Under the pieces are notes generated by a model that made no database searches, was not told the DNA's origin, and worked only from the letters and a program-made list of their open reading frames with translations. A program made the position numbers and the translations under genes. From Paraburkholderia heleia NBRC 101817 (GTDB lineage: Bacteria; Pseudomonadota; Gammaproteobacteria; Burkholderiales; Burkholderiaceae): a stretch of DNA of 64,000 nucleotides. This document shows positions 35,047 to 44,164 of the stretch, piece after piece (positions within the stretch are counted from its first letter, which is position 1; every line of letters starts with the position of its first letter). The stretch is taken from the NCBI RefSeq assembly GCF_000739775.1, contig NZ_BBJH01000037.1, positions 1-64,000 of the forward strand. Direction: 5' to 3'.

Positions 35047-35856
35047 TCATGCGAGCGCGGCTTCGGGTTCGCCCAGGGCGGCGTCGCGGCTCGCGCTCTG
35101 GTCCGATGCGGCGGCAAGATAGTCGAAGGCGATCTCGCCGATGTCGAGCGTGAGGTCCGCAATGACGTGACGTGCCCCCACCACGCGCCGCACCGGCAAA
35201 TCGGCGACGGGCGCGAGCGCGTGCGGATGCAGCTCGATCGCGGCCGGGCCGCTCCATGCGCCGCGCACCGTGACGTCGCGCAGATAGAAGCGCACGAGTT
35301 CGCAGATGCGCGCCGTGCCGTCCACATGCGGAATGATCTTGAGAAGGTAGTTGGGCGTGTCGGCGAGCTTGCGGCGCTCGTCTTCGCTGTTGAGCACGTG
35401 ATGCTTGTAGCCCATTGTGCCGGTCGCGATGCGCTGCGTGCCGTAATCGAGAGTGCCGAGCAGCGTGTCGTTGCCATCGACGGCGAGCACGGGGCGGGCA
35501 AGCTTCTTCGGGAAGCCCCAGATTTCGCGGCCGCCGGCAATCGGGCCTTCGTCGTCGAGATACATCGAATGCGTGTAATTCGCGAGGCGGTCTTGCGGAT
35601 CGCGTACGGAAATCACCTGTCCGCTTTCGGTGTAGTCGCCAAAACCCGACGAGTCGGGCATGCGGATGAATTCGTAATGAACGAGATTGTTTTCCGGCTT
35701 TAGCGGCTCGGGCACGATGGCGCGCAGTGCATCGGGATCGGTCTCGTACGTGATGATGAAATATTCGCGATTGACGAAGCGAAAAGGCGGCCGCGGATAT
35801 GCGGGGTTGTGCATGGGCATCGCGAATGCATCGCGGCGGATTCTTGCCAGATCCAT
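35047..35856 (-). CDS. adc: Acetoacetate decarboxylase
   Basis: A 269-residue decarboxylase that converts acetoacetate to acetone and CO2. The Schiff-base lysine pair is in GREIWGFPKKLA, preceded by MYLDDEGPIAGG. The other conserved region is HELHPHALAPVADLP-like (IELHPHALAPVADLPVRRVVGARH). The ATG at 35856 follows TGGAGAA. It is first in the leftward adc-bdhA-patatin operon. Together these genes can take 3-hydroxybutyrate from PHB through acetoacetate. Confidence 0.93.
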   Translation of the reverse strand: MDLARIRRDAFAMPMHNPAYPRPPFRFVNREYFIITYETDPDALRAIVPEPLKPENNLVHYEFIRMPDSSGFGDYTESGQVISVRDPQDRLANYTHSMYLDDEGPIAGGREIWGFPKKLARPVLAVDGNDTLLGTLDYGTQRIATGTMGYKHHVLNSEDERRKLADTPNYLLKIIPHVDGTARICELVRFYLRDVTVRGAWSGPAAIELHPHALAPVADLPVRRVVGARHVIADLTLDIGEIAFDYLAAASDQSASRDAALGEPEAALA

Positions 35857-36433
35857 ACTATTCTCCAGGCCAGGTTGCGTAAAAGCGTCGCGACAGATGT
35901 TAGAGGCAAAACATGACACGATCGCATTGATGACGATGAAACACCGTTTCAATTTCGTTAAATAAAAAGGAAATTGAAAGTTTTTTGGCCATCCCGGCGT
36001 CGTTTTCGTGTGTATGGCGCAAGGTCACGCATGGAAATTTTTTCAGCCTGATCATGACATTACGTGCGTTGCGCGGAAAACATGTGATGAATGATGCTCA
36101 AAACAGGAAATAGATTAATGCGTGGATTGGGAGAGGAGGCCGGCCACTTCGCTCAGTGAAGCAACGCCTCGCCACGGCGTAGTCTTGCTTCGTCAAAATA
36201 AAAAAGGAATCCGAAATAGGTGGACTGGCTGGAAAGAGCTGCCGCGATGCCCGATCGTCGCGCGCCGGGCACCATGTTATATGACATCTCTTATGGTCGG
36301 CTGGCGTAAGATATCCTCGCTTCCAGCGGGGAAACGGGCGAGGCAGGCTGTGACCGGCTAGAATGGACTTGCACGCGCAAGCACGAGACGTGCTTCCTGC
36401 TTCGTTAGCCAGCGAGCATACCGGCGAGATGCG
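35857..36433. other. 577-bp divergent intergenic region
   Basis: No convincing gene was found. The region is AT-rich in two blocks, 35930-36120 and 36180-36310, and must hold promoters for adc (leftward) and the hybrid kinase (rightward). It contains the long inverted repeat at 35947-35979. Confidence 0.4.
35947..35979. promoter_or_regulatory. Perfect 10+10 inverted repeat upstream of adc
   Basis: The arms TTTCAATTTC (35947-35956) and GAAATTGAAA (35970-35979) flank a 13-base AT-rich loop and are followed on the plus strand by GTTTTTT. It lies about 90-125 bp upstream of adc. It could be a two-half-site operator for the PHB/ketone operon; as a terminator it would end no known rightward gene. 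Confidence 0.5.
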
Positions 36434-38446
36434 ATGAGCATATTCAGGTTTCAATCGGCGACGGAATCGGCATTCCTCAAACGCTCGCATGTGCCCAGCG
36501 CAGTTCGCGCATGGCTGGTCGACATGCTTTGCTGGCCCGCCCGGTTCGAGGATCCACAGGTCGAACGGGAATTTACGCAGGAGTATGGCCGGCGCTTCGC
36601 CGATTTTCGCCGTGCGGCGCTGGTGCTCGGCACCCTGATCTGGGTATGTTTTGGCTTTTGGGAAATCAGCCTTGCACAGACCAGTTCGGTGTTCCGGCCA
36701 TACTTTCCGGAAGTTTTCGCGTTCCGTTGCGCCGGTGCCCTGGGCGCGACTGTCGGCATTGTGCTGGCCTTCAAGCTCGAATTTCATCGGGACAAGGTTG
36801 CACACTGGATCCTGTTGTCGGGCCTGGCGTTCATGTGCTTTTGCCTGCTGATGCAAACGGTCCTTGCCCCACGCCCATTCAATTTCACCCATTTTTTTGT
36901 CGGTTTTTATTTAATTCTCTTTTATCTGTTTGGCTTTCTGCGCCTGCGAGCCAAGGCGACGCTCATGCTGACCGCATGCGTGATCGCCGTGATCGTGATG
37001 GCGCAGCTGATCACCCAGGCGGTCGAGCCGGACAACTTCGCCGCGGGGATGTTCTATCTGTTGAACGTCGCCGTGCTGGGGCATAGCGTCAACGTGAATG
37101 CCGAGCGGCATGTGCGCGACCGGTATGTTGCCGTCCAGGCGCTTGCCCAGAGCAACGCTGCGTTGCAAGGCGCGAACGCCGAACTCGCGCAAAAGCACCA
37201 TGACCTTGAGCGCGCACGGCGCGACCAGCAGACCAAGTCGGAAGCCCTGATCGCCTTGCGCGAGCAGCAGCGTGAAGCCGCGGAGCAGGCGAGCCGGGCG
37301 AAATCGCGCTTTCTGGCGGCAGCCGCGCACGACCTGCGCCAGCCCATGCATGCGCTGAACCTGTTTCTGGCGGCGGCAGACGAGGCGCTGGAAGCGCGCG
37401 ACATCGAGGCATCGAGCAAGCTGATCGGCGAAGCACGCAAGGCGTCGGTATTGACGGCGCGCCTTTTCAATGCGGTGCTCGACCTGTCGAAGCTCGAATC
37501 GGGGCACGTCAACCCGACCTATACGAGCGTCGACCTGAGCCGCGTGACCGAGGAGACGGTCGAGCAGCTCGCGTCGTTCGCTGCGAGCCGCGGCGTTGTG
37601 CTGCGTTATGCAAAGGCGCTGCAAAAGCCCGCATGGGTACGCACCGACGCCGACTGGATTCCCCGCGTGCTGAGCAATCTCATTGCGAACGGAATCAAAT
37701 ATTCGGATCCGTCGAAAGCGGGCCGCTCCACGGTGCTCGTCGGGTTGGTACGTATGCCTAATTATGTGCGGCTCGACGTGCTCGATAACGGCATTGGCAT
37801 CGCGCCGGAGCATTGGGACACCATCTTCCAGCCGTTCGTACAGATCGGAAATCCGGAGCGGGACCGCGAGAAAGGGCTCGGACTCGGTTTGTCGATCGTG
37901 AACGCGGTGGTGTCGCTGCTCGAGGGGCATCGTCTCGAACTCAAGTCGATCGAGGGGCACGGCTCGCGTTTCTCGGTGCGCATGCCGGTAGCGGACCCGT
38001 TCGCGCACGAGGATGCCGCGATATCGCCCGCCGATGCGTCGTCGTCGCCGTCACCGTCGTCGCTGCGCGGTCTCTACGTGTTGCTGGTGGAGGACGACAG
38101 CCTGGTGCGCGCCTCGATGGAGGCGTTGTTTGCACGCTGGGGGGTGCTGTCCGACTCGGTTCGCTCCGCAGCCGAACTCGGCGAGCTGTTGCAGACGATC
38201 GAACGCGTGCCCGACCTCGTGATCAGCGACTACCGGTTGCCGGAGAATTCGACCGCACACGACGTCATCCGGCTCCTCGGCGAGCACTTTACCCGGCCCG
38301 TACCGTGCCTTGTGGTGACGGGAGAAGCCGTGGCAAGCACCCAGGGTGTGTTGCCGGAGCGCTGCGTGCTCAGCAAGCCGTTGGCTCCCGACCTGCTGCT
38401 TGCGCGCATGCTCGAATTGACGGGGGCATCCGCTCGGGCGAGTTAG
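36434..38446 (+). CDS. Hybrid sensor histidine kinase with C-terminal receiver
   Basis: A 670-residue inner-membrane protein. Residues about 60-215 form six or so membrane segments with no large periplasmic domain. A coiled coil at about 230-290 leads to HisKA with the phospho-accepting His299 in AAAHDLRQPMHALNLFLAA. The HATPase part shows NLIANGIKYSD (N box), DNGIGIAPEHW (G1) and KGLGLGLSIV (G2). The receiver has LLVEDDSLVRAS, phospho-acceptor Asp599 (VISDYRLP) and the conserved Lys in LSKPL. It likely exchanges phosphate with the LuxR-type regulator encoded convergently. The signal is unknown; the membrane-only sensor suggests a hydrophobic or membrane cue. Confidence 0.92.
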   Translation: MSIFRFQSATESAFLKRSHVPSAVRAWLVDMLCWPARFEDPQVEREFTQEYGRRFADFRRAALVLGTLIWVCFGFWEISLAQTSSVFRPYFPEVFAFRCAGALGATVGIVLAFKLEFHRDKVAHWILLSGLAFMCFCLLMQTVLAPRPFNFTHFFVGFYLILFYLFGFLRLRAKATLMLTACVIAVIVMAQLITQAVEPDNFAAGMFYLLNVAVLGHSVNVNAERHVRDRYVAVQALAQSNAALQGANAELAQKHHDLERARRDQQTKSEALIALREQQREAAEQASRAKSRFLAAAAHDLRQPMHALNLFLAAADEALEARDIEASSKLIGEARKASVLTARLFNAVLDLSKLESGHVNPTYTSVDLSRVTEETVEQLASFAASRGVVLRYAKALQKPAWVRTDADWIPRVLSNLIANGIKYSDPSKAGRSTVLVGLVRMPNYVRLDVLDNGIGIAPEHWDTIFQPFVQIGNPERDREKGLGLGLSIVNAVVSLLEGHRLELKSIEGHGSRFSVRMPVADPFAHEDAAISPADASSSPSPSSLRGLYVLLVEDDSLVRASMEALFARWGVLSDSVRSAAELGELLQTIERVPDLVISDYRLPENSTAHDVIRLLGEHFTRPVPCLVVTGEAVASTQGVLPERCVLSKPLAPDLLLARMLELTGASARAS

Positions 38447-39138
38447 ACCGCCGGGGCGTGCGCGACGGCGGGAATTTCAATGCCGCGGCGTGCCATTTCG
38501 ACGATCAGGAAAGTGCGCCGCGAGACGTTGAAGCGGCTCAGCAGATCGCTGATGTACTCCTTCGCGGTGTTCTCCGAGATATTCATTTTTCGCGCGATGG
38601 CCTTGTTCGACATGCCCTGCAGAAGAAAACCCAGGGTTTGCGCGAGGCGCGGCGGCAGGTTCAGCGAGTTGATCGGAATGGCTTTGCTCGGGCCCGGGGG
38701 CTGCGGGGTATGGCCGCCCTTGCCGAGTACGCTGTTGGGCAAATAGACCCGTCCATTCAGGATCGTCTGCAGGGCTTCCCGGAACACCGCGCCGCCTTCC
38801 TCGCTGGCCTTCGAGATGAAGCCGCCAGCGCCGTTCTTGATGCAATCGAGCACGGTCTCGCGATCGTCCTGCGCGGACAGCATGACCACATGCGCCGCGC
38901 GCTCGTTCTCCTGCAGCCAGCGCAGCAGGTCAAGCCCGGTGTGATTGCCGCCGATCTGGTAGTCGAGAAAGACGAGGTCGTACGCCTTGTTCTCCAGCCG
39001 TTCGACAGCCGCGTCGTATGAGCCCGCCTCGTCGATGTCGAGCGTCGGTTCCGAGGTCAGGATCAGGCTCTTCATCGCGATGCGCGTCAAGCCCTCGTCC
39101 TCTACGAGCAGTACGTGCCGGAAATACTGGTTGTCCAT
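38443..39138 (-). CDS. LuxR/NarL-type response regulator
   Basis: A 231-residue DNA-binding regulator. The receiver has LLVEDEG and the phospho-acceptor Asp59 in LVFLDYQIGG. The C-terminal HTH reads LNLPPRLAQTLGFLLQGMSNKAIARKMNISENTAKEYISDLLSRF, the LuxR fold. The ATG at 39138 gives a receiver starting at once; the frame continues nine codons upstream. Its stop overlaps the stop of the hybrid kinase by four bases, an unusual convergent arrangement for a likely cognate pair. Confidence 0.9.
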   Translation of the reverse strand: MDNQYFRHVLLVEDEGLTRIAMKSLILTSEPTLDIDEAGSYDAAVERLENKAYDLVFLDYQIGGNHTGLDLLRWLQENERAAHVVMLSAQDDRETVLDCIKNGAGGFISKASEEGGAVFREALQTILNGRVYLPNSVLGKGGHTPQPPGPSKAIPINSLNLPPRLAQTLGFLLQGMSNKAIARKMNISENTAKEYISDLLSRFNVSRRTFLIVEMARRGIEIPAVAHAPAV

Positions 39139-39355
39139 CTGGGGAGTCTCTCTAGTCCAGGGCAAGCCCGCTAGCGATGCGAACAGGCTCTAGCCCACTG
39201 TACCCGTATTCCTTCAGGTTGCGATCCCCCCAAAGCGGGGGACGCTTCCGGGGCCACCTTCTGGAGGCGTTTTTCCCCCGCCATGGCCGGTTTTGCGAGA
39301 ACCCGGCAACGCGCAGGATGGAGTCGCTGCAGTTCGGACGATAAGGGACACCATC

Positions 39356-39787
39356 ATGCATACGCCGCATCCCGACTTCAAAAGCCTGCTGAACGTTTTC
39401 CGCTTCGCGTCGGATGACGAAACACGGGCCCGCCCTTGCGAGCCGGAGCCTGAACCGGCGACGCAGCCGGACGCAACGATCCTCGCGGAACTGCTTCGGG
39501 CAAGGGCGCTCATGGTCCGCATCGAGTCGAGCGGCGTGAAATTCCCCGACCAGATCTACGACGTCTTCGTGCAGGCCCTCGCCGCCTACGACCAGAAGTG
39601 CTGGACGGAGCAGATCGACCGGAGTTTCTGCATCACGTTGAGCCTGCTGGAGTCGGTCGCTCGCCACCGGCGCGGCGCCGCAGCGGCGGGCACCATGTGC
39701 ACCGATGCGACCCTTGTTAATCACGACAATCCGGGCCCGAGGGGCATCATCGGCGAGCACCGGAAGATGCTCGACGGTAATTGGTGA
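39356..39787 (+). CDS. Unknown 143-residue protein
   Basis: I do not recognise this protein. After a Pro/Glu-rich N-terminal linker (ARPCEPEPEPATQPDATI) it has a well-formed helical region: LAELLRARALMVRIESSGVKFPDQIYDVFVQALAAYDQKCWTEQIDRSFCITLSLLESVARH. No signal or membrane segment is present. The ATG at 39356 is preferred over an in-frame upstream start because GGGACACC lies before it. It overlaps nothing and is followed 26 bp later by another unknown gene with related helical composition, suggesting a small operon near the two-component genes. Confidence 0.5.
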   Translation: MHTPHPDFKSLLNVFRFASDDETRARPCEPEPEPATQPDATILAELLRARALMVRIESSGVKFPDQIYDVFVQALAAYDQKCWTEQIDRSFCITLSLLESVARHRRGAAAAGTMCTDATLVNHDNPGPRGIIGEHRKMLDGNW

Positions 39788-39813
39788 GCGATCGCCGACG
39801 AGGAGACCGTGCG

Positions 39814-40182
39814 ATGCGAGACAACGCCATCCGGTACGACGCGCCTGATGAAGAGCGCCTGCAATCCCTGCTTGCGCACGAGCGCGATAGCCAGGCGGGG
39901 GGCAGGCGGGCAGGGCGCGAGAAAACGATTCAGACAAAGACAGAGACAGAGACGGAACGGCGACCTCCCAGTCCCTACACTGTCCACACGCTCGACACCG
40001 CGATCGCTCACCTCGAAAGCGCGATCAGCGCGGACAAGGCGATGGCGATTTTCGGTGCGAGCTATTGGCACTCGCGCGTGCTCGAGCTCCGTTGCACACC
40101 GGGGATCTTGCACATTCAGGAGCGCCGGCTGCAGTGTTTGCTGGATCGGTTCGCTGCCGGAGCCGGGGGGACAGGAAATTGA
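39814..40182 (+). CDS. Unknown 122-residue protein
   Basis: I do not recognise this protein. GAGGAGA precedes the ATG at 39814. The N-terminal half is polar with a Lys/Thr/Glu stretch (TIQTKTETETERRPPSP). The C-terminal half looks folded: TLDTAIAHLESAISADKAMAIFGASYWHSRVLELRCTPGILHIQERRLQCLLDRF. It follows the previous unknown gene and is probably co-transcribed. No link to the kinase pair can be shown beyond position. Confidence 0.5.
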   Translation: MRDNAIRYDAPDEERLQSLLAHERDSQAGGRRAGREKTIQTKTETETERRPPSPYTVHTLDTAIAHLESAISADKAMAIFGASYWHSRVLELRCTPGILHIQERRLQCLLDRFAAGAGGTGN

Positions 40183-40295
40183 ATGAGTCGTGCCTGAATC
40201 GGGGAGAAGAGGAGACCGAACAAGATCGGGAAGCGTGAGAGACCACCAAAAAATCAGCGAAATCACTATCGACTTGCATTAGCCGGAAACGGCGG

Positions 40296-42335
40296 CTAGA
40301 GATCCAGCGTCACGCCGCCCGCTGCCGGATGCCCGACGCAGATCAGCGCATACCCCGGCTCGACGTCGAACTCCGGCGGGTCGTCGTATTCCACGCTGCC
40401 ATCGAGCACGCGCGTGGCGCAGGTTCCGCACATGCCGGAGCGGCAGCTCGACCCCGCGTCGGCGCCGCAGCGCTCGGCGGCATCGAGCAGCGAGCCCTGC
40501 TGCGGCGGCCAGTGCACCGTTTGCGCTGCGCGGGCGAACGTCACCGGTCTGGCCGTCGTTGGCTCGCCGGCAACGGGAGCGCGATCGTGCGCGCGCTTCA
40601 GGCTCGATGGCCCGAACGCCTCGAAGCGGATCCGGTCGTCGGCAATATTCAGCGCGCGCAGTCCGTTGTACAGATCGCGCATGAACGCTTCGGGGCCGCA
40701 CAGATAAAAGTCGTAGTCGTCGAACGGCAGGAAGCGTCGCAACGCGTCGACGTTCACGCGGCCCGCGAGCCGGCCTCCATCGAGCGAGTCGCGCGGCGCG
40801 GCGCTGTCGTACAGATGCACCGAGACGTTCGGATGTGCGCGTTCAATCTCCCGCAGCGCCGCTGCGAACGGGGTTTCGTGCTCGCCGCGCGTCCCATGGA
40901 ACACATGGATGCGGCGTTGCGGTTCGAGCGCGAGTGCCGCGTCGAGCATCGCCAGCATCGGCGTGATGCCGATGCCTGCCGCCGCCAGCACAATCGCGCG
41001 GGGGCTGCGGGCATCGAGACTGAACGATCCGCGCGGCGCCAGCGTGTCGATCAGCGAGCCGATGCGAGCGTGGTCGTGCAGCCAGCGCGACGCTGCGCCG
41101 TCGCGCTTCACGCTTATCCGGTAGCGCGCCGGACGTGCGGCGTCGTGCGCCGCGGAAAGCGTATAGGTGCGCATGAGCGGCTTGTCCGATTCGGGCGTGA
41201 CGATGCGCAGCGGAAGGTACTGCCCGGCTTCGAACGGCGCGAGCGGCTCGCTGTCCACCGATTCGAAATGGAACGAGCGGATCGTCGGGGATTCGTCGCG
41301 CACCTCGGCCACGCGCAGCGTGCGCCACGAACGCGGGTCGGCTTTTTTCGGCGCAGCCGCCGGGGAGGATTGCGTTGCAGCCTGCGCGAACTGCGGTGCA
41401 TATTCGACCGCCGACCATCGCAACGGCAGGGCTTCCCGCACGCGGCGCACCTGCGCCACATGAAACCGCACCAGCCGCTGTGCCATCGGGAATTGCGCGA
41501 CTTCGGGGCCGTCCCAGATCACCTCGGCGCGTACGGCCAGATACAACAGATCGCCGCGCGCGAAGTCGACGAACAGCAGCCCCGCACGCGGATCGCGCAG
41601 CAGGTTGCCGATCGTGTTGAAGAACTGGTTGCCGCTGAAGTCGGGCGCGGTCAACGTGCGTGCGTCGTCGATGCGCACGAAGCCGGGCATGCCGCCGCGA
41701 TGCGACACGTCGGCGCCGCCCGCCGCGCCCGCTGCGTCATCGAGATTGGCGCTGCCGATGAAGAATACGTCCGCGCGTGCGATCAGCGCCCGGTCTTCCT
41801 CCGAGAGTGCCTGCGCATGTTCGACCGTGGCGTTCGCCGGCGCATTGCCGGCGAACGCCGGTTCGCGTCCATTGATGTATTTCGCGCAGTTGCCGAAGCT
41901 CTGCTTGACTGCGAGCGTCACCACGCCGCCATCGACGGTCTGGATCACGCCGTTCACGCGGTTGCGCCGCCGTGTGTGCGGCTGGATGCCGAGCCCGCCG
42001 ATACGCGCGCCCGGCACCCAGCTTCCTTCGAGCGGATCGCCCGGCAGCGCGCCGCCGTCGATGCACAGCGTGCGGCTGTCCGGGGTCGACACGAAACCCG
42101 CCGCGTTCGCGCGCAGCGTCGCCCACGGCTGACCGGTTGCATCCACGCCGCCGAACACCATGAACGGCAGCGTCGCGAAGAACGCGCGATGCTGGTCCGG
42201 CATCGCGTCGCGGATGCCGCGCGAGCCGTTTTCGAGTGCAACGCCGGCCACGCCCGCGCGCCATTGGGCCTCGCGCTCGCCGTCGTGAAACGGCCCGGCG
42301 GCGCGGTACGGATGCAGTTCGGGGTGAGTGGTCAT
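40296..42335 (-). CDS. Three-domain FMN/FAD/2Fe-2S oxidoreductase
   Basis: A 679-residue fusion. Residues about 30-310 resemble the pyridoxamine-5'-phosphate-oxidase-like FMN-binding fold (FNTIGNLLRDPRAGLLFVDF). Residues about 335-575 form a ferredoxin-reductase module with the FAD site (GQYLPLRI, MRTYTLSAA), an NAD(P) site (IVLAAAGIGITPMLAML) and CGPEAFM. Residues about 595-679 are a plant-type ferredoxin with CRSGMCGTC, an upstream Cys and ALICVG. Electron flow NAD(P)H-FAD-[2Fe-2S]-FMN/substrate within one chain is expected. It is upstream-coupled to the GST gene, 33 bp away, and divergent from a LysR gene. Confidence 0.85.
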   Translation of the reverse strand: MTTHPELHPYRAAGPFHDGEREAQWRAGVAGVALENGSRGIRDAMPDQHRAFFATLPFMVFGGVDATGQPWATLRANAAGFVSTPDSRTLCIDGGALPGDPLEGSWVPGARIGGLGIQPHTRRRNRVNGVIQTVDGGVVTLAVKQSFGNCAKYINGREPAFAGNAPANATVEHAQALSEEDRALIARADVFFIGSANLDDAAGAAGGADVSHRGGMPGFVRIDDARTLTAPDFSGNQFFNTIGNLLRDPRAGLLFVDFARGDLLYLAVRAEVIWDGPEVAQFPMAQRLVRFHVAQVRRVREALPLRWSAVEYAPQFAQAATQSSPAAAPKKADPRSWRTLRVAEVRDESPTIRSFHFESVDSEPLAPFEAGQYLPLRIVTPESDKPLMRTYTLSAAHDAARPARYRISVKRDGAASRWLHDHARIGSLIDTLAPRGSFSLDARSPRAIVLAAAGIGITPMLAMLDAALALEPQRRIHVFHGTRGEHETPFAAALREIERAHPNVSVHLYDSAAPRDSLDGGRLAGRVNVDALRRFLPFDDYDFYLCGPEAFMRDLYNGLRALNIADDRIRFEAFGPSSLKRAHDRAPVAGEPTTARPVTFARAAQTVHWPPQQGSLLDAAERCGADAGSSCRSGMCGTCATRVLDGSVEYDDPPEFDVEPGYALICVGHPAAGGVTLDL

Positions 42336-42368
42336 GACGGTCCCGGGTTGGCGGCGCGCAAGGGCCGC

Positions 42369-43010
42369 TCAGGCGGCGAGCAGGCCCGCCTTCGTCGACG
42401 GCATCGGCACGAAGCCCGGCAACGCGGCCACGCGCTTGAGCCACGCCCGCAGATGCGGGTACGGCTCCAGCGACACGCCGCCTTCAGGTGCATGCGCGAT
42501 GTAGGTATGCGCGGCAATATCGGCGATCGTCACGTGATCGCCCGCGGCGAACGGCTTGTGCGCGAGTTCGGCGTCGAGCAGCGGCAGCAGCGTCCGCGCG
42601 ATTTGCTGTGCATGCGCCAGATCGAGATCGCGCTTGAATACGTGGACGAGACGCGCGGCGCACGGCCCGGACGCGATCGGGCCGGCTGCGAGCGACAACC
42701 AGCGTTGCACGGCAGCCGCGCCATGAGGATCGTCGGGCAGCCACGACGGATCGCCGTAGCGCCTCGCCAGATAAACGAGAATCGCGTTCGAATCGAACAA
42801 CACCGTGTCGCCATCGACAATCGTCGGAACCTGGCCGAAGGGGTTGAGCTTCAGGTAGGCGGGCTGGCGGTGTTCGCCCGCGGCGAGATCCACCGGCACG
42901 ATCTCGAACGGCAGATCCAGCATGGACAGGAACAGCCGGACACGGTGTCCGTGGCCGGACAGCGGCGTGGTGTACAGGCGGATCGGCGTGGCCGGACGGA
43001 CAGCAGGCAT
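42369..43010 (-). CDS. Glutathione S-transferase family protein
   Basis: A 213-residue protein. The thioredoxin-fold N-domain has IRLYTTPLSGHGHRVRLFLSML with the Ser/His region used for glutathione activation, the cis-Pro segment FGQVPTIVDGDTVLFDSNAILVYLARRYG, and the all-helical C-domain with AGDHVTIADIAAHTYI. The ATG at 43010 is chosen for GGAG six bases upstream. It is probably co-transcribed with the FMN/FAD/2Fe-2S oxidoreductase, suggesting a joint role against an electrophile or oxidant. Confidence 0.9.
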   Translation of the reverse strand: MPAVRPATPIRLYTTPLSGHGHRVRLFLSMLDLPFEIVPVDLAAGEHRQPAYLKLNPFGQVPTIVDGDTVLFDSNAILVYLARRYGDPSWLPDDPHGAAAVQRWLSLAAGPIASGPCAARLVHVFKRDLDLAHAQQIARTLLPLLDAELAHKPFAAGDHVTIADIAAHTYIAHAPEGGVSLEPYPHLRAWLKRVAALPGFVPMPSTKAGLLAA

Positions 43011-43136
43011 CGCATTCTCCATAACGATAGCGCTTCGGGATGAAGCGGCAAGGAGCGTTCAGATTAGGCAATGACGGCGCGCGCGGGAAGACTGCTAAGC
43101 TTGCATTCATTTTCTATCGAAAGTGGACAATCGCCG

Positions 43137-44081
43137 ATGACCGATGTACGCGAAGTGAATCTGAACCGGCTGGCGGTGTTCGTCGCCGTGGTCGAGGCGG
43201 GGTCGCTCACGGCGGCGGCCGAGCGGCTCGGCATCGCCAAGACGATGGTCAGTGCGCATATGCAGCGCCTCGAACGCGAGATCGGCGCGAGCCTGATCGC
43301 GCGCACCACGCGGCAGCTGTCTGTGACCGATGCAGGCCGCGCGTTTTACGACGCCAGCTGCCGCATCCTGCAGATGACGGAGGAGGCGCTTGCGGCCGTC
43401 TCGAACGAGGCCACGCCCGCGCGCGGCGCGCTGCGGGTCAGCGCGCCTGTCGACTACGGTGCGCAGATCGTCGCGCCCGCGCTCGTCGATCTGCGTGCTG
43501 TTTATCCGGAGCTCGACATCGAACTGATTTGCGCCGACCACTACGTCGACCTGATCGGCGAGGGGATCGATCTGGCCGTGCGGCTCGGCAATCTGCCGGA
43601 CTCGAACTACCGCACGGTGAAGCTCGGCAGCTACGTGCGCTGGCTGGTCGCGAGCCCCGCGTTCGTTGCGCGGCACGGCATGCCGAGGTCGCTGAACGCA
43701 TTGGCGTCCTTGCCGCATATCGCAATGACCGTGCTGCGGCATCCGTCGACGCTCGAATTGACGCGCGATGCCGGGCGTCTCGCGGCGGGCCGCGTCATCC
43801 ACGGCAAAGTCGTGCGCCGCGTGCGCTGCGTGAATGCGCTGAGCGTGAACACGGCGACTTCGGCACGCGCGGCGGTCCTCGCGGGCGGCGGCTTTGCCGC
43901 ACTGACCGACTTCTCGACGCGCGCGGATCTTGTGTCCGGCGCGCTCGTCCGCCTGCTGCCCGAATGGTCCGGCGTGCCTTTGAATGTCCAGGCCGTGTTT
44001 GCGCCGACGAGCTACCCGTCGGGCAAGGTGCGGGCTGTTATCGAGGCGCTTAAGGCGAGGATCGCGACACGTGCCGCGTAA
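43137..44081 (+). CDS. LysR-family transcriptional regulator
   Basis: A 314-residue regulator. The winged HTH is LNRLAVFVAVVEAGSLTAAAERLGIAKTMVSAHMQRLEREIGASL, followed by a periplasmic-binding-like effector domain (GALRVSAPVDYGAQIVAPALVDL). It is divergent from the GST-oxidoreductase genes with a 126-bp shared promoter region, the classic position for autoregulation and control of those genes. The ATG at 43137 gives the standard LysR start MTDVREVNLNRL. The effector is unknown. Confidence 0.9.
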   Translation: MTDVREVNLNRLAVFVAVVEAGSLTAAAERLGIAKTMVSAHMQRLEREIGASLIARTTRQLSVTDAGRAFYDASCRILQMTEEALAAVSNEATPARGALRVSAPVDYGAQIVAPALVDLRAVYPELDIELICADHYVDLIGEGIDLAVRLGNLPDSNYRTVKLGSYVRWLVASPAFVARHGMPRSLNALASLPHIAMTVLRHPSTLELTRDAGRLAAGRVIHGKVVRRVRCVNALSVNTATSARAAVLAGGGFAALTDFSTRADLVSGALVRLLPEWSGVPLNVQAVFAPTSYPSGKVRAVIEALKARIATRAA

Positions 44082-44164
44082 GCGCCTGGCGGCTCGCGCG
44101 CGTGACGTTGCACATGCGCCGCGAGATCAGCCTTGCGGCAAAAAACGGTCCTCGACGAACAACG

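Noticed and set aside
40329..43043. A 904-codon open frame on the plus strand
   Set aside because: It is antisense to the 2Fe-2S oxidoreductase and GST genes, is Arg/Ala-rich without domains, and arises from high GC at third positions.
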